Positions 50,620 through 61,885 of a stretch of 64,000 nucleotides of DNA are shown here, piece after piece (positions within the stretch are counted from its first letter, which is position 1; every line of letters begins with the position of its first letter). The position numbers were made by a program, and so were the translations under genes. Source of the stretch: Dongia_A sp044226685. Lineage in GTDB: Bacteria > Pseudomonadota > Alphaproteobacteria > Dongiales > Dongiaceae. The stretch is taken from positions 5,876-69,875 of the forward strand of contig JBGAGP010000007.1 in the NCBI GenBank assembly GCA_044226685.1, given 5' to 3'. The notes under the pieces are model-generated. The model saw nothing but the letters and a program-made list of their open reading frames with translations. It ran no database searches and had not been told where the DNA came from.

Positions 50620-51713
50620 CACCACGCCCCCCGGTTGCGCTGGCGCAGCAGCAGCCAGAGGAAGAACGGCCCGCCGAACAAGGCGGTCAGGATGCCGATC
50701 GGCAGCTCCGCTGGCAGCACCAGGGTGCGCGCCATCATGTCCGCCAGCAGCACCAGCGCGGCGCCGAGCAGGGCGGAGAGCGGGAACAGGGTGCGGTGGT
50801 CAGCCCCCATCATCAGCCGCACCAGATGCGGCACCACCAGGCCGACAAAGCCGATGGCCCCGGTCAGCGCCACGATGGCGCCGACATCCAGGGCCACTAG
50901 GCCGACCATCAGGCGCTTCATGCGCTCGACCCGGAAGCCGAGATGGCGTGCCTCGGATTCGCCCAGCAGCAGCGCGTTCAAATGCCGGGCGAAGCGCATC
51001 AGGATCAGCGTGGGCAGCAGGATCAGCGGCGCCGCCACCATGAGGCGTGGCCAGGTGACGCCGTTCAGGCTGCCGAGCATCCAGAAATTGAGGTCGCGCA
51101 ATTCCTGTTCCGAGCTGAGGAAGACCAACAGGCCGATGCCGGCCGCCGCCATGGCGTTGATGGCAACGCCGGAGAGCAGCAGGGTGGCGACCTCTGTGCG
51201 CCCGTCGCGGGTGGCGACCAGATAGACGGCGACGGTCGCCAGCAGCCCGCCGCCAAAGGCCGCCAGCGGCAAAGCGTGGCGCAGCAGATCGGCGGGCAGG
51301 ACCTGCACCAGAGCGCGCCCGAGCACGATGAAGGCAGCGGCGGCCAGCGCGGCACCGGTCGAGACCCCGACCAGCCCGGGATCGGCGAGCGGGTTGCGGA
51401 ACAGGCCCTGCAACGTGACGCCGGCCACGGCCAAGCCGGCGCCGGTCAGCATGCCGAGAACGATCCGCGGCAGGCGGATATCGAGCAGGATGGTGGCAAG
51501 CGCCTGGGTTTCCGGCGCCGCCTCCGCCAGGCCCAGGCGCCCGGCGAACATCTGAAACGCGTCCAGCGGTGCGATGTGGATGGCGCCGGCATGGATCGAG
51601 ACGAAACACGCCACCAGCAGAAAAACGGACGCAACTGCCAGCGCCAGCGCCGCGCGCTGGCCCTGGCGCCGCACCAGGACGTCGAAGCTGCCGACCGGGT
51701 CCAAGGTGGTCAT
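50619..51713 (-). CDS. hmuU: Haemin ABC transporter permease
   Basis: A 364-residue FecCD-family permease with about ten helices. Family motifs include LRLPRIVLGMLTGAGLAVAGVTLQGLFRNPLADPGLVGVSTGAAL near residue 75 and GAIGFVGLVVPHLVRLMMGADHRTLFPLSALLGA near residue 280. A short N-terminal extension precedes the first helix. It overlaps hmuT by four bases (ATGA) and hmuV by one. With HmuT and HmuV it moves haem from the periplasm to the cytoplasm. Confidence 0.95.
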   Translation of the reverse strand: MTTLDPVGSFDVLVRRQGQRAALALAVASVFLLVACFVSIHAGAIHIAPLDAFQMFAGRLGLAEAAPETQALATILLDIRLPRIVLGMLTGAGLAVAGVTLQGLFRNPLADPGLVGVSTGAALAAAAFIVLGRALVQVLPADLLRHALPLAAFGGGLLATVAVYLVATRDGRTEVATLLLSGVAINAMAAAGIGLLVFLSSEQELRDLNFWMLGSLNGVTWPRLMVAAPLILLPTLILMRFARHLNALLLGESEARHLGFRVERMKRLMVGLVALDVGAIVALTGAIGFVGLVVPHLVRLMMGADHRTLFPLSALLGAALVLLADMMARTLVLPAELPIGILTALFGGPFFLWLLLRQRNRGAW

Positions 51714-52624
51714 GGTGCGGCGAGGCCGGCCGGCGCCGGGATCTCGGCTCCGGGATGCAGCGCCACTGCGAGGTCGTGGATCGCCAGCGGCGTGCGCGGG
51801 CCGAAGCCGAGCAGCAGCAACGAATCCATCGCCACCACCCGCCGCGCCTGGCCGGCTGGCGTCTCTGCGATGTCGGACCGCCGCACCAAGCCGTCGATGC
51901 CGCCCAGCTTTTCCAGGGTCAGGTCGGTGACCAGCAGCACATCGGGCCTGGCGGCGATGACCGCTTCCGAGGAGACCGGCTTGAAATGCTCGAATCCCTC
52001 GATGGCGTTACGGCCGCCGGCCAGTTGGATGATGGCGTCCGCGGAACTGTTGCGCCCGCCCACCATCGGCGCCCCTTCGCCAACCGAGAACAGGAACAGC
52101 ACGCGCGGCCGCGCCGACAGGCCATCGACGGTGGCTTGCAGCGCCGCGAAATCCGCCGTCAGCCGCGCGACCAAGGCATCGCCTTCGCGCTTGCGCCCGA
52201 TGGCCTCGGCGATGGCCGCGACCTTGTCGATGACGCCTTGCGGCGAATGCGCGTCCGGCACCAGCACCAGGCACGCACCGGCCGCGCGCAGCTGGTCCAG
52301 CACCTCGGGCGGCCCCGCATCGGCGATGGCCAGGATCACCGCCGGCGCCAGCCCGAGGATCGGCTCGGCCGACAACGCGCGCATATAGCCGACCTGCGGC
52401 AGGGCACGCGCCTCCGCCGGATAACGGCTGGTGATGTCGACAGCGACGACGCGACTCCCCGCACCCAGTGCGTAGACGATCTCGGTCACGTCGCCGCCGA
52501 TCGAAACGATCGGTCCGTCCTGCACCGGCATCGCGCAACCAGCCCGGGCGGAGTCCGCCCAGGCCAGTGTCGCAATGATCGCGCCGGCCGCCAGGATGCC
52601 GCGCATGCTCAAATATGCCTCCAT
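51710..52624 (-). CDS. hmuT: Periplasmic haemin-binding protein
   Basis: The roughly 304-residue product has a signal peptide (RGILAAGAIIATLAWADSARAG) and a class III periplasmic-binding fold. VSIGGDVTEIVYALGAGSRVVAVDITSRYPAEA is the HmuT N-terminal signature, including the tyrosine used for haem iron in the family. The ATG at 52606 (MRGIL) is a plausible shorter start, since GGAGG lies 11 bases ahead of it. The gene is 29 bases after the disrupted receptor gene and overlaps hmuU by four bases. Confidence 0.93.
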   Translation of the reverse strand: MEAYLSMRGILAAGAIIATLAWADSARAGCAMPVQDGPIVSIGGDVTEIVYALGAGSRVVAVDITSRYPAEARALPQVGYMRALSAEPILGLAPAVILAIADAGPPEVLDQLRAAGACLVLVPDAHSPQGVIDKVAAIAEAIGRKREGDALVARLTADFAALQATVDGLSARPRVLFLFSVGEGAPMVGGRNSSADAIIQLAGGRNAIEGFEHFKPVSSEAVIAARPDVLLVTDLTLEKLGGIDGLVRRSDIAETPAGQARRVVAMDSLLLLGFGPRTPLAIHDLAVALHPGAEIPAPAGLAAP

Positions 52625-52653
52625 GCGTTGATCATGTTCGGCCGGACTCCCCC

Positions 52654-54685
52654 TCAGAACGACGCCGCGTAGCTGATGGCGAGGCGATAGTCGCGGCCGG
52701 GCGCCTCCTCGAAGGCGAGGTAGCGCTCATAGGAATTGTCGAACAGGTTCTCGATCCCGGTATCGACGCGGAAACCCGCCAGCGGGCCATCGTCGGGCGC
52801 CCAACTCGCGAAGATGCCGACGACGTGATAGCTGTCGGTGGCCGTCAACTCGTCCTCGACGCGATCCTGCGCCCAGGCGAACTCGTTGGTGACGCCGGCG
52901 CTGAGGTCGAGGGAGGGTATCCTGCCACCCACGGTGAGGATCAGCTTGTCGGCCGGGATCGAGGTCAGTGGCACATTGTCGGTCTTGTTGTCGCCGCGGA
53001 TGCGCGAATAGCTGCCGGAGAAGAAGGCATAGTCCGAATCGTAGGTCAGGCTGACTTCCGCCCCCTCGATCTCGGCGCGCGGCACGTTCACCGGCGTGGT
53101 GGTGAAGGTGAATGTGCCGAAATCCATGACCACGTCGCCGTCGATGAAGTTCTTGGCGTCGGAGTTGTAATAGGCGGCGTTGAAGCGCAGCGCGTCACCC
53201 GGCAGCGCGACATCCTCGAAGCCAAGGCGCAGGCCGCCCTCCCAGGTCTCGGTCGATTCCGGCTTCAGGTCCGGGTTCGGCACGAAGACGTTATTGAAGG
53301 GTCCGAAGATGGCGAAATGCGTGCCGGCGATGTACATCTCGCGGATCGACGGCGCGCGGTAGCCCTGGCTGTAGCTGCCATAGACCGAGGCCCATTCCAG
53401 CGGCTGCCAGTTGATGCCCACCTTCGGCGACAGTCGGTCGTCGCTGCGGTTGTCGAAATCATCGCTTTCCGGATCGGTCTTGTAGTAGTCCCAGCGCAGG
53501 CCCGGCGTCAGGGTAAGCTGGTCGAACAGCTTGATCGAATACTGGCCGTAGATGCCGACGACGTCCTGCGTCGCATCGGGGTTCTGCGATTGCTTCTCGC
53601 CATTGACCCGGCCTTCCCCGCTGTCGTGGTAGAATTCCGTGCCGAGGGTGAAGCTGTGTTTGGCCCAGCCCGTGTCGAACTCGGCGGTGTTGAAGAGATC
53701 GATGCCGGTGGTGGTCAGATTGGCCTTGGTGACCCGGTCGTAGTCCTCGCCGTCATCGGTGATGTCGGTGTCGTCGCGATAGAGCGTCGCCTGCAGGTTG
53801 ACGAGGTCGGTGTCCGGGCTGTCGAAGCTGTAATGCGCCGTGGCCGTGCTCTTGCGGATCTCGTGATCGGCGTCGTATTCGAAATTCGCGTTGTCGACAT
53901 CGGTCGCGAGGATGTCCTCGTCGTCCGAGAAGATCAGGCCCGAGAATTCCAGCCGGTGGCCGGCGGCAGGATTGATGCCGAGCTTGACCAGGCCGCTCTC
54001 GATCTCCGTCGCGGTATGCTCGATCTCGTCGCCGGAGCCGCCATCGTAGTTGTCGCCGTTGCGGTAGGTGAAATTACCGAGGAGGTCGATCTCATCCAGC
54101 GGCCGCAGAGCAAAGGTGGTGCTGCTCAGCCATTCGTCATTGACCGAGTGATAGCCGCCCTTCACCTTGAAGCCGAAGGTGTCGCCTTCGTCCAGGAAGT
54201 CCTCGGGTGCCGTATAGCGTCGAGCCGGTGCCCTTCAGCACCTCGACCTGCTTCAGCACGTCGGGATCGACGAACATGCTGCCACCGTGGGCGGCGCCGA
54301 CATTCTGCCGTGCGCCGTCGATCGTGGTAACGATGCGGTTGGAGCCCCAGCCGGTGCCGCCGAAGCCGCGGATATTGGGTTGCGATTGCGAGCCCTTCGG
54401 CCCGCCCTCGATTTCGACACCGGGCAAATCGTTGAGGATGTCGCCCAAGGTCGAGGGCTGGCTGCGCTCGAGGTCTTCGCTGTCGATCACGTCGATCGTC
54501 GCCGGCACTTCGTCGCGCGGTGTCGGCGTCTTCGTGCCCGTCACCGTCAGCGGTTCGAGGACGATCGGCTGCGCCTGATCAGCCTGCCCCTCATCCGCCG
54601 GCGCGGATTCCTGCGCCAGGGCTCCACTCTCCATGGCGGTCAGCCACAAGGCAGCCGCCACCACCCCAAATCTGTTCCAAGCCAT
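52654..54685 (-). pseudogene. hmuR: TonB-dependent haem receptor, frameshifted at the plug/barrel junction
   Basis: Two frames together encode one receptor. The first (54685 to 54137) gives a signal peptide, the TonB box region and a plug domain (VTGTKTPTPRDEVPATIDVI ... LKQVEVLKGTGSTLYGT) and then reads nonsense. The second continues from about 54205 as PEDFLDEGDTFGFKVKGGYHSVND and runs intact to the C-terminal phenylalanine (ISYAASF). It contains the haem-receptor motifs YRAPSIREMY and NPDLKPE. Compared with the family, about 13 residues (a GAIGGVVA-like segment) are missing at the join, so a deletion not divisible by three is likely. No other damage is seen, so this is either a recent mutation or a sequencing/assembly error. 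Confidence 0.85.
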
Positions 54686-54841
54686 ACCAAGTCCCCCGTT
54701 GAACCGTCACGTTGGTGGAGATTCCCTGGCTGGCTATCGTGGCCCCGCCTTGCGCCGGGCCGAGTTGCTGGCTTGGGTTGACGCCGCGCGTTCGGTGCGC
54801 CCGCGACTCCCGGTCGGCGGCGCGATGGCGCGGCGTATTCG

Positions 54842-55057
54842 CTATTTGGTCAGGACAAGTCCGCCCCGGCTGGTGCGCCGCAGGCGATAGAGATGTCCGT
54901 CATGTTCGATTTCCGCCACGCCGGCGGAACCCAGGATCGTCGAGCTCAGAAAGCGCGGCACGCCTGCCTTGTCGCCGGATGCGGTCGCGCTGCCTTCTCC
55001 GCCAAATTCCCTGGCGTCGCGCCCCGGCCCTGTTGAGTGCGGAATGTTCATTCTCAT
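54842..55057 (-). CDS. hemP: Haemin uptake protein HemP
   Basis: A small basic protein (about 71 residues) whose C-terminal half matches HemP: RFLSSTILGSAGVAEIEHDGHLYRLRRTS. HemP homologues are encoded beside haem receptors; HmuP in rhizobia acts as a co-activator of receptor gene expression. Candidate ATGs lie at 55057 and 55051, with a GTG at 55081, and none has a strong ribosome-binding site. The gene precedes the receptor gene by 156 bases, a gap with no other recognisable feature. An iron-box palindrome lies about 55 bases upstream of its start. Confidence 0.85.
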   Translation of the reverse strand: MRMNIPHSTGPGRDAREFGGEGSATASGDKAGVPRFLSSTILGSAGVAEIEHDGHLYRLRRTSRGGLVLTK

Positions 55058-55111
55058 CCATGTCGCTGATGGCACGGCCACAGCACGCTCCCCGAAACAT
55101 CCTCGTCTTAA

Positions 55112-55132
55112 TGCAAACGATTCTCATTTGCA
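55112..55132 (-). promoter_or_regulatory. Iron-responsive operator-like palindrome upstream of hemP
   Basis: TGCAAA and TTTGCA form perfect 6-base arms around CGATTCTCA. The minus-strand reading contains AATGAGAAT, shared with the site at 49382. It lies in the AT-rich gap between tonB and hemP, about 55 bases before hemP. It fits a Fur/Mur-type or related iron regulator binding site controlling hemP and the receptor operon. Confidence 0.7.
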
Positions 55133-55164
55133 ATAGTGCGAGAGGGATTTTTCAGGCGATTTTC

Positions 55165-56073
55165 TCAGCGCAGGGTGAACTGCACCGGCACGACGATTTC
55201 CACCACCGCATCCGAGATTTCCGCCGGCAGGGGCGGCAGCGGCTGCGCCCGCTCGATCATCGCCAGCACTTCGGCATCAAGCGCCTCGTAGCCGGAGCTC
55301 TTGGCCAGGGCGTAGCTCAGGACCCGGCCGCTGCGATCCATGCGGAAGCGGAGCAGACTGGTGCCCTGCTGCAGGCGCTTGCGGGCGGCGCGCGGATAAT
55401 TCTTGTGCCGCTCCAGATGCGCAAGCAGCAGCCCCTGCCAGTTGGCCTGTGCCGCCGCGCGGCGGGCGAGCTCGGCGGCGGAAGGCGCCGCGGCGATCGC
55501 CGCCTGCTGCACCGGCTTTGCGGGCGGTGCGGACGCAGCAGCCGCTAACGCGGGCGCTGGCATGGCTTGCGGAGCCGGTTGTGATTGCAACGCGGCCGGA
55601 ATCGGCTTGGCGGCCAGCTTTTCCTTCTTTGCTGGTTTTTCCTTGTTAGCCGGCTTTTCCGTGGCGGCCAGTTTCTGCGGCTCCGCCGTCTTCGGCTTTG
55701 CTTTCGGCGGCTCGACGACCGGCTTCGCTGCGGCCGGAGTGGGGAGCGGCTCCGGCGGCGTCGCTTTAGGATTGACCAGAGACGGCGACGAATCCTCAGC
55801 CGCGGCGGCCGCTTCCGGCGCGGCGCGCGGCGTCGGCAGCGGATCCGGCCGGCGCCATTCCGGCGTGGCCAACGTCGGATTTGCCGGCGCAGCTGGCGCG
55901 GGCGCCAGCTCCAGCATGATCGCCGCGGCCGGCAGAATCGGTGGCGGCGCGTCGTTCCACTGCATCAATCCAGCCGCGACCGCGCCGCCATGCAAGGCGA
56001 GCGTGACCGCGAGCGCGCCGGACCAGCGCAGCAGACCGCGCTCAGGCCCGCCGCTATGGCTGTGGGGCGGCAT
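55165..56073 (-). CDS. tonB: TonB energy-transducing protein
   Basis: The 302-residue product has one N-terminal membrane helix (about residues 18-38, ALAVTLALHGGAVAAGL). A long Pro/Ala/Lys-rich periplasmic spacer (PPKAKPKTAEP, KPANKEKPAKKEK) follows. The C-terminal TonB domain has HKNYPRAARKRLQQGTSLLRFRMDRSGRVLSYALAKSSGYEALDAEVLAMIERA. It couples proton-motive force to the haem receptor. The ATG at 56073 overlaps exbD by 20 bases. A TTG at 56100 is less likely. Confidence 0.94.
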   Translation of the reverse strand: MPPHSHSGGPERGLLRWSGALAVTLALHGGAVAAGLMQWNDAPPPILPAAAIMLELAPAPAAPANPTLATPEWRRPDPLPTPRAAPEAAAAAEDSSPSLVNPKATPPEPLPTPAAAKPVVEPPKAKPKTAEPQKLAATEKPANKEKPAKKEKLAAKPIPAALQSQPAPQAMPAPALAAAASAPPAKPVQQAAIAAAPSAAELARRAAAQANWQGLLLAHLERHKNYPRAARKRLQQGTSLLRFRMDRSGRVLSYALAKSSGYEALDAEVLAMIERAQPLPPLPAEISDAVVEIVVPVQFTLR

Positions 56074-56503
56074 CGCCGTTCCCGGCCGGAGCCGATTCAA
56101 GGCCCACCAGGGCCACCTTCAGGTAGCCCGCCGCGCGCAGCAGGTTCATCACCTCCATCAGTGCCCCGTATTCCACCGACTTGTCGGCACGCAGGAAGAT
56201 GCGCGTGCTCTTGTCGCCCTTGGCGGCCAGGTCCAGTGCATCTGGCAGCGCCCCGCGCCCGATCTCGCTGTTGCCAAGGCTGAGTGACAAGTCCTGGCGC
56301 AGGCTGAGGAACAGCGGCTGGTCGGGGCGCGGCTGCGGCGTCGCGGTGGAGGCCGGCAGGTCGACCGCGACATCGACGGTGGAGAGCGGTGCCGCCACCA
56401 TGAAAATGATCAGCAGTACCAGCATCACGTCGATGAAGGGCGTCACGTTGATCTCGTGCGCCTCGGCAAGCTCCTCGTCCTCGCGCTGCAGGAAGGCGGC
56501 CAT
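56054..56503 (-). CDS. exbD: Biopolymer transport protein ExbD
   Basis: A 149-residue protein with the ExbD layout: a short cytoplasmic N-terminus, then one membrane helix carrying the essential aspartate in NVTPFIDVMLVLLIIFMVAAPL (residues 19-40). A periplasmic domain follows, ending with RIFLRADKSVEYGALMEVMNLLRAAGY. With ExbB it forms the proton-driven motor for TonB. It follows exbB by six bases and overlaps tonB. Confidence 0.96.
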   Translation of the reverse strand: MAAFLQREDEELAEAHEINVTPFIDVMLVLLIIFMVAAPLSTVDVAVDLPASTATPQPRPDQPLFLSLRQDLSLSLGNSEIGRGALPDALDLAAKGDKSTRIFLRADKSVEYGALMEVMNLLRAAGYLKVALVGLESAPAGNGDAAPQP

Positions 56504-56509
56504 CGGCGG

Positions 56510-57391
<882 letters not shown>

Positions 57392-57415
57392 TGCGGTCGG
57401 TCACCCCTTCTTGCG

Positions 57416-57444
57416 CCGTCCCTGGCCACTGCCGGCCAGGACGG
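57416..57444. other. Inverted repeat in the exbB leader
   Basis: CCGTCCCTGGCC (57416-57427) can pair with GGCCAGGACGG (57434-57444), leaving a 6-base loop and one unpaired base. It lies between the exbB start and the iron-box candidate. It could be the transcript end of the kinase gene or a leader structure for exbB. There is no T-run after it on the minus strand. Confidence 0.5.
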
Positions 57445-57468
57445 CTCTTGGGGGGTCTCTTAGCCTAT

Positions 57469-57485
57469 TTGCGAATGCCTCGCAA
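57469..57485. promoter_or_regulatory. Palindromic operator candidate upstream of exbB
   Basis: TTGCGA and TCGCAA form perfect 6-base arms around ATGCC, 78 bases before the exbB start codon and just after the kinase stop. The TTGC...GCAA form resembles iron-regulator boxes of Alphaproteobacteria and the site at 55112. It differs in the centre, so the same regulator is only likely, not certain. Confidence 0.5.
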
Positions 57486-57487
57486 TA

Positions 57488-59005
57488 TCATCGAGAGACA
57501 CGGCCGAGCGCCGGATAGAGGCTTTGCAGCCGCCGGTAGGTGTCGCGCCACAGCGCGTATTTGGCATCGAGGGCCGCGGCATCGGCGGCATTCGGCGTGA
57601 AAACGCGGCCGCGCGCCACGTAGCGGCCGATCTCGCCCCAGTCCTGCAGCACACCGAGGCCCATGCCCGCCACAAACGCGGCGCCGAGACAGGAGCCGGG
57701 ATGGCGGTCGATACGAGCGACCGGCCGGCCAAGCGCGTCGGCAGCGATCTGCAGCCACAGGTCGCTGGCCGCCCCGCCATCGGCAGCGAAGACCTGGGTG
57801 ACGGCGAGGCCGCACTCGCCGAACACGTCGACATGGTGGCGGAACCCGAACACCACGCCCTCCAGCGCCGCGCGCCAGACATGGCGCAGATCGTGGTGCA
57901 GGCCGAGGCCGACCAGGGTGCCGCGCGCATGCGGGTCCATCAGCGGCGTCTTCTCGCCCAGCACATAGGGCAGGAACAGCAACTCGCTCGTGGCCGGCAC
58001 TTCGGACGCCTTGCGGTCGAGCCACTGGTGGATGGACAGGCCCGCCTTGCCCGCGGCTTCCCGTTCACCGCCGGCCCAATTGGCCACGATCCAGTTGAGG
58101 AAGGTACCGCTGGCCGCCATGCAGCCGTTCGGGAAATAGAGCCCGGGCACGATGTGGTAATCGATGAACAGCCGCCGGTCGGCGACCGGTTTGTCGCTGG
58201 AGAGCAGGATGTCCCCCGCTCCGCCGAACTTGATCACCAGGTCGCCGTTGCGCGCCGCGCCGCAGACAAAGGCGGAGGCGACATGGTCGGCGCAGCCAGC
58301 GACCACCGGCGTGCCGGCAGCAAGACCGGTCTGCGACGCCGCCGCCGCTGTCAGCGCACCCACTACCTCATGGCTCTTGCGGATCGGCGGCAGCAATGCC
58401 GCGTCGATCCCGGCCAGGGCCAGCAGGCGCGGGTCATACTCGCCCGTCGCAATGCCAACGAACCCCGATTCCAGGGCCCAATTGTGCTCCACCTGCAAGG
58501 CGCCACTGAGCCGGAATGTGATGTAGTCGGACGCACCGAGCGCGTGCTTCGCCCGAACGAAAACCTCGCGTTCATGGGCCCGCAGCCACATCAGCTTCGG
58601 TCCGACCAGCTGCTGCGAATATCCGGTACCGGTCAGGCGCAGGAACTCCGCCTCCGGCATCGCGCGGCGATACTGTTCAAGCTCCGCCGTCGCCCGCGCG
58701 TCGTTCTGCTGGATCGAGCGGCGCAGCGGCCGCCCGGCGTCATCGAGCAGGATGACCGCCGGCAGCATGCCGGTGACGCCGATGCCGGCGATGTCAGACG
58801 CGGCGATCCCGGCCTTGTTGATCAGCGCCCGGCAGATCTCGCCGACATTGGCCCACCACTGCTCCGGCTCCTCCTCCGCCCAGTTGGCACGGTCGGAGTG
58901 GAAGGTGACCGGACGGCTCTCGACGGCCAGCGTCGCGCCCTGGTCGTCGATGACGATGCCGATGGTGGAGGTGGTGCCGATGTCGAGGCCGAGCAGCAGG
59001 GCCAT
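57488..59005 (-). CDS. FGGY family carbohydrate kinase (xylulokinase-like)
   Basis: The 505-residue product has the ASKHA sugar-kinase fold with LGLDIGTTSTIGIVIDD at the N-terminus, GIGVTGMLPAVILLDDAGRPLRRSIQQNDARA as substrate loop, VAGCADHVASAFV, and the C-terminal ATP-binding FAADGGAASDLWLQIAADALG. FGGY kinases phosphorylate sugars or polyols such as xylulose, ribulose or glycerol. The exact substrate is not decided by sequence. It is the last gene of the ABC-importer operon, five bases after the BtpA-family gene. Confidence 0.92.
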   Translation of the reverse strand: MALLLGLDIGTTSTIGIVIDDQGATLAVESRPVTFHSDRANWAEEEPEQWWANVGEICRALINKAGIAASDIAGIGVTGMLPAVILLDDAGRPLRRSIQQNDARATAELEQYRRAMPEAEFLRLTGTGYSQQLVGPKLMWLRAHEREVFVRAKHALGASDYITFRLSGALQVEHNWALESGFVGIATGEYDPRLLALAGIDAALLPPIRKSHEVVGALTAAAASQTGLAAGTPVVAGCADHVASAFVCGAARNGDLVIKFGGAGDILLSSDKPVADRRLFIDYHIVPGLYFPNGCMAASGTFLNWIVANWAGGEREAAGKAGLSIHQWLDRKASEVPATSELLFLPYVLGEKTPLMDPHARGTLVGLGLHHDLRHVWRAALEGVVFGFRHHVDVFGECGLAVTQVFAADGGAASDLWLQIAADALGRPVARIDRHPGSCLGAAFVAGMGLGVLQDWGEIGRYVARGRVFTPNAADAAALDAKYALWRDTYRRLQSLYPALGRVSR

Positions 59006-59010
59006 CGAGG

Positions 59011-59814
59011 CTACTTCCTGAGCTTGCGCACCTTGTCCATGAAGCGCTTCACCCGCGCCTTGTCGATGTTGTTCCAGGTGTTGCCGTCGACCTTCAGGTG
59101 GCTGCCGATGACGCAGCCATCGGCGATCCTCAGGATATCGCCGACATTGTCGATGTTGACGCCGGTATTGGCGAAGACCGGGGTTTCCGGCAGGGCGTCC
59201 TTGGCCTGCTTCAATTCGCCGGTCTCCACTGGTTGGCCGGTCATCGGGCCGGACACCAGAACCACGTCGGCCAGCGACGAGAACACGGCGCTCCTGGCCC
59301 GCTGGGCGATGCTCCGGGTGCCCATGGGCGAGGCGAACTCGGCATTGATGTTGAACAGCAGCTTCAGATCGGCCCGCTGGCAGTCGCTGCGGATACGCAA
59401 CGCCGTCGCCGCGTCCGGTGCCCAGATTCCCATGTCGGAATCGTAGACGCCGGTGAAGATCTCGCGCGCGAAGGATGCGCCGCTTGCCACCGCCAGCGAT
59501 ACCGTCGCCACCGGGTCCCACAGGTAGTTGACGCCAAAGGGCACCTTGATCAGTCGTTTCACCTCGCCAATGGCGAAGGCCATCGACGCCAGCGTCACCG
59601 GGGAGGCCTTGAGCAGATACGGCCGGTCGCCCTCGTTGCCGAACATGATGGCGTCGATGCCGCCCGCCTGCAGAGCCTCGATATCGCGGGCGCAGGATTC
59701 GACGATCCTGGCCATGCCGCCCTTGGCATCGTAGAGCGGCGCGCTCGGCAGCGGCGGCAGATGCACCATGCCGATGATCGGTTTGTCGCTGCCGAAGGTC
59801 TGCTTCAACTTCAT
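59011..59814 (-). CDS. BtpA/SgcQ family TIM-barrel protein
   Basis: A 267-residue soluble protein of the BtpA/SgcQ family, starting KPIIGMVHLPPLPSAPLYDAKGG and containing IDAIMFGNEGDRPYL, PFGVNYLWDPVATVSLA and ANTGVNIDNVGDIL. BtpA was named for a role in photosystem I stability in cyanobacteria, while SgcQ homologues sit in sugar operons. Here the context (importer, FGGY kinase) points to sugar metabolism. ATG 59814 is preferred over a TTG at 59826. The catalytic role is unknown. Confidence 0.88.
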   Translation of the reverse strand: MKLKQTFGSDKPIIGMVHLPPLPSAPLYDAKGGMARIVESCARDIEALQAGGIDAIMFGNEGDRPYLLKASPVTLASMAFAIGEVKRLIKVPFGVNYLWDPVATVSLAVASGASFAREIFTGVYDSDMGIWAPDAATALRIRSDCQRADLKLLFNINAEFASPMGTRSIAQRARSAVFSSLADVVLVSGPMTGQPVETGELKQAKDALPETPVFANTGVNIDNVGDILRIADGCVIGSHLKVDGNTWNNIDKARVKRFMDKVRKLRK

Positions 59815-59831
59815 GGCTTGCTCCAATGGGT

Positions 59832-60953
<1,122 letters not shown>

Positions 60954-60964
60954 GCTGGTTCCGT

Positions 60965-61867
60965 TCAGGCGAGCGAGCGCATGTAGCGATAGAGATAAGC
61001 GGTCAATCCAAGGATGATGCCGAGCAGGATGATCGACATGGCCGAGGCTTCGCCGATGTTCAGGCTGACGAAGGCGGTGCGGTAGATGAAATAGCTGACA
61101 AGGTCGGTGGAGACGCCCGGCCCGCCGCGGGTCATGATGTAGATCAGGTCATAGGTCTTGACCGCGAAGATCAGGCGGATCAGCAGGGTCACGATAATGA
61201 CCGGGCGCATCAGCGGCACGGTGATGCGCCAGAAGCACTGCCAGATGCTGGCGCCGTCGACCCGCGCCGCCTCGTACGGCTCCTTGGGCAGGGCGCTGAG
61301 GCCCGCCAGCAGCAGCACGATCATGAACGACACCTGGTGCCAGATGTCGACCATGACCACCGTCCAGAAGGCGACACTGGTGCTGCCCAGCCAGTTGACC
61401 GGGTCGATGCCGATTGTCGAGAGCAGGTAGTTCACGATGCCCAGCGTCGGATGCAGGAACATCCGCCAGATGAGACCGACGATCACCGGGTTCATCAGCA
61501 GCGGGCAGAGCAGGATGGCATAGTATATCGGCTTGAAGCGCTCGACACTGTTCAGCATCAGCGCCACCAGGAAGCCGAGGGCGAATTCCAGCAGCACCAC
61601 GGCGAGGACGAAGAACCCGGTCAGCAGCAAGGTGTGGCGGAACTCCGGCTCGCCGATCGCCTTGGTGAAGTTGCCGAGGCCGGTGAACGTGTCGAAGTTC
61701 GGCGCGATCAGCGTGTAGTCGTGCAGGCTGGTGAACAGCGCCCAGAACACCGGGAACAGTACCACCAGGAACAGCAATGCCAGGCTGGGCGACGCCATCA
61801 GCCACCCGAACCGCCGGTCGCGACGGTCGGATGGCGTTAGAGTCCAAGTGTGTCCGGCCTCGCTCAT
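60965..61867 (-). CDS. Sugar ABC transporter permease (MalF-like)
   Basis: A 300-residue permease with six helices and the EAA loop EPYEAARVDGASIWQCFWRITVPLMRPVI near residue 195 that contacts the ATPase. The N-terminal FGWLMASPSLALLFLVVLFPVFWALFTSL is typical of CUT1 MalF/UgpA subunits. It follows the binding-protein gene but is separated from it by a 127-bp gap holding a palindromic repeat. Confidence 0.94.
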   Translation of the reverse strand: MSEAGHTWTLTPSDRRDRRFGWLMASPSLALLFLVVLFPVFWALFTSLHDYTLIAPNFDTFTGLGNFTKAIGEPEFRHTLLLTGFFVLAVVLLEFALGFLVALMLNSVERFKPIYYAILLCPLLMNPVIVGLIWRMFLHPTLGIVNYLLSTIGIDPVNWLGSTSVAFWTVVMVDIWHQVSFMIVLLLAGLSALPKEPYEAARVDGASIWQCFWRITVPLMRPVIIVTLLIRLIFAVKTYDLIYIMTRGGPGVSTDLVSYFIYRTAFVSLNIGEASAMSIILLGIILGLTAYLYRYMRSLA

Positions 61868-61885
61868 ATGTTCGCTACCCCCCAG

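Noticed and set aside
54137..54240. Programmed ribosomal frameshift in the haem receptor
   Set aside because: No slippery heptamer is seen, and about 13 conserved residues are missing, which frameshifting cannot restore. A deletion is the simpler explanation.
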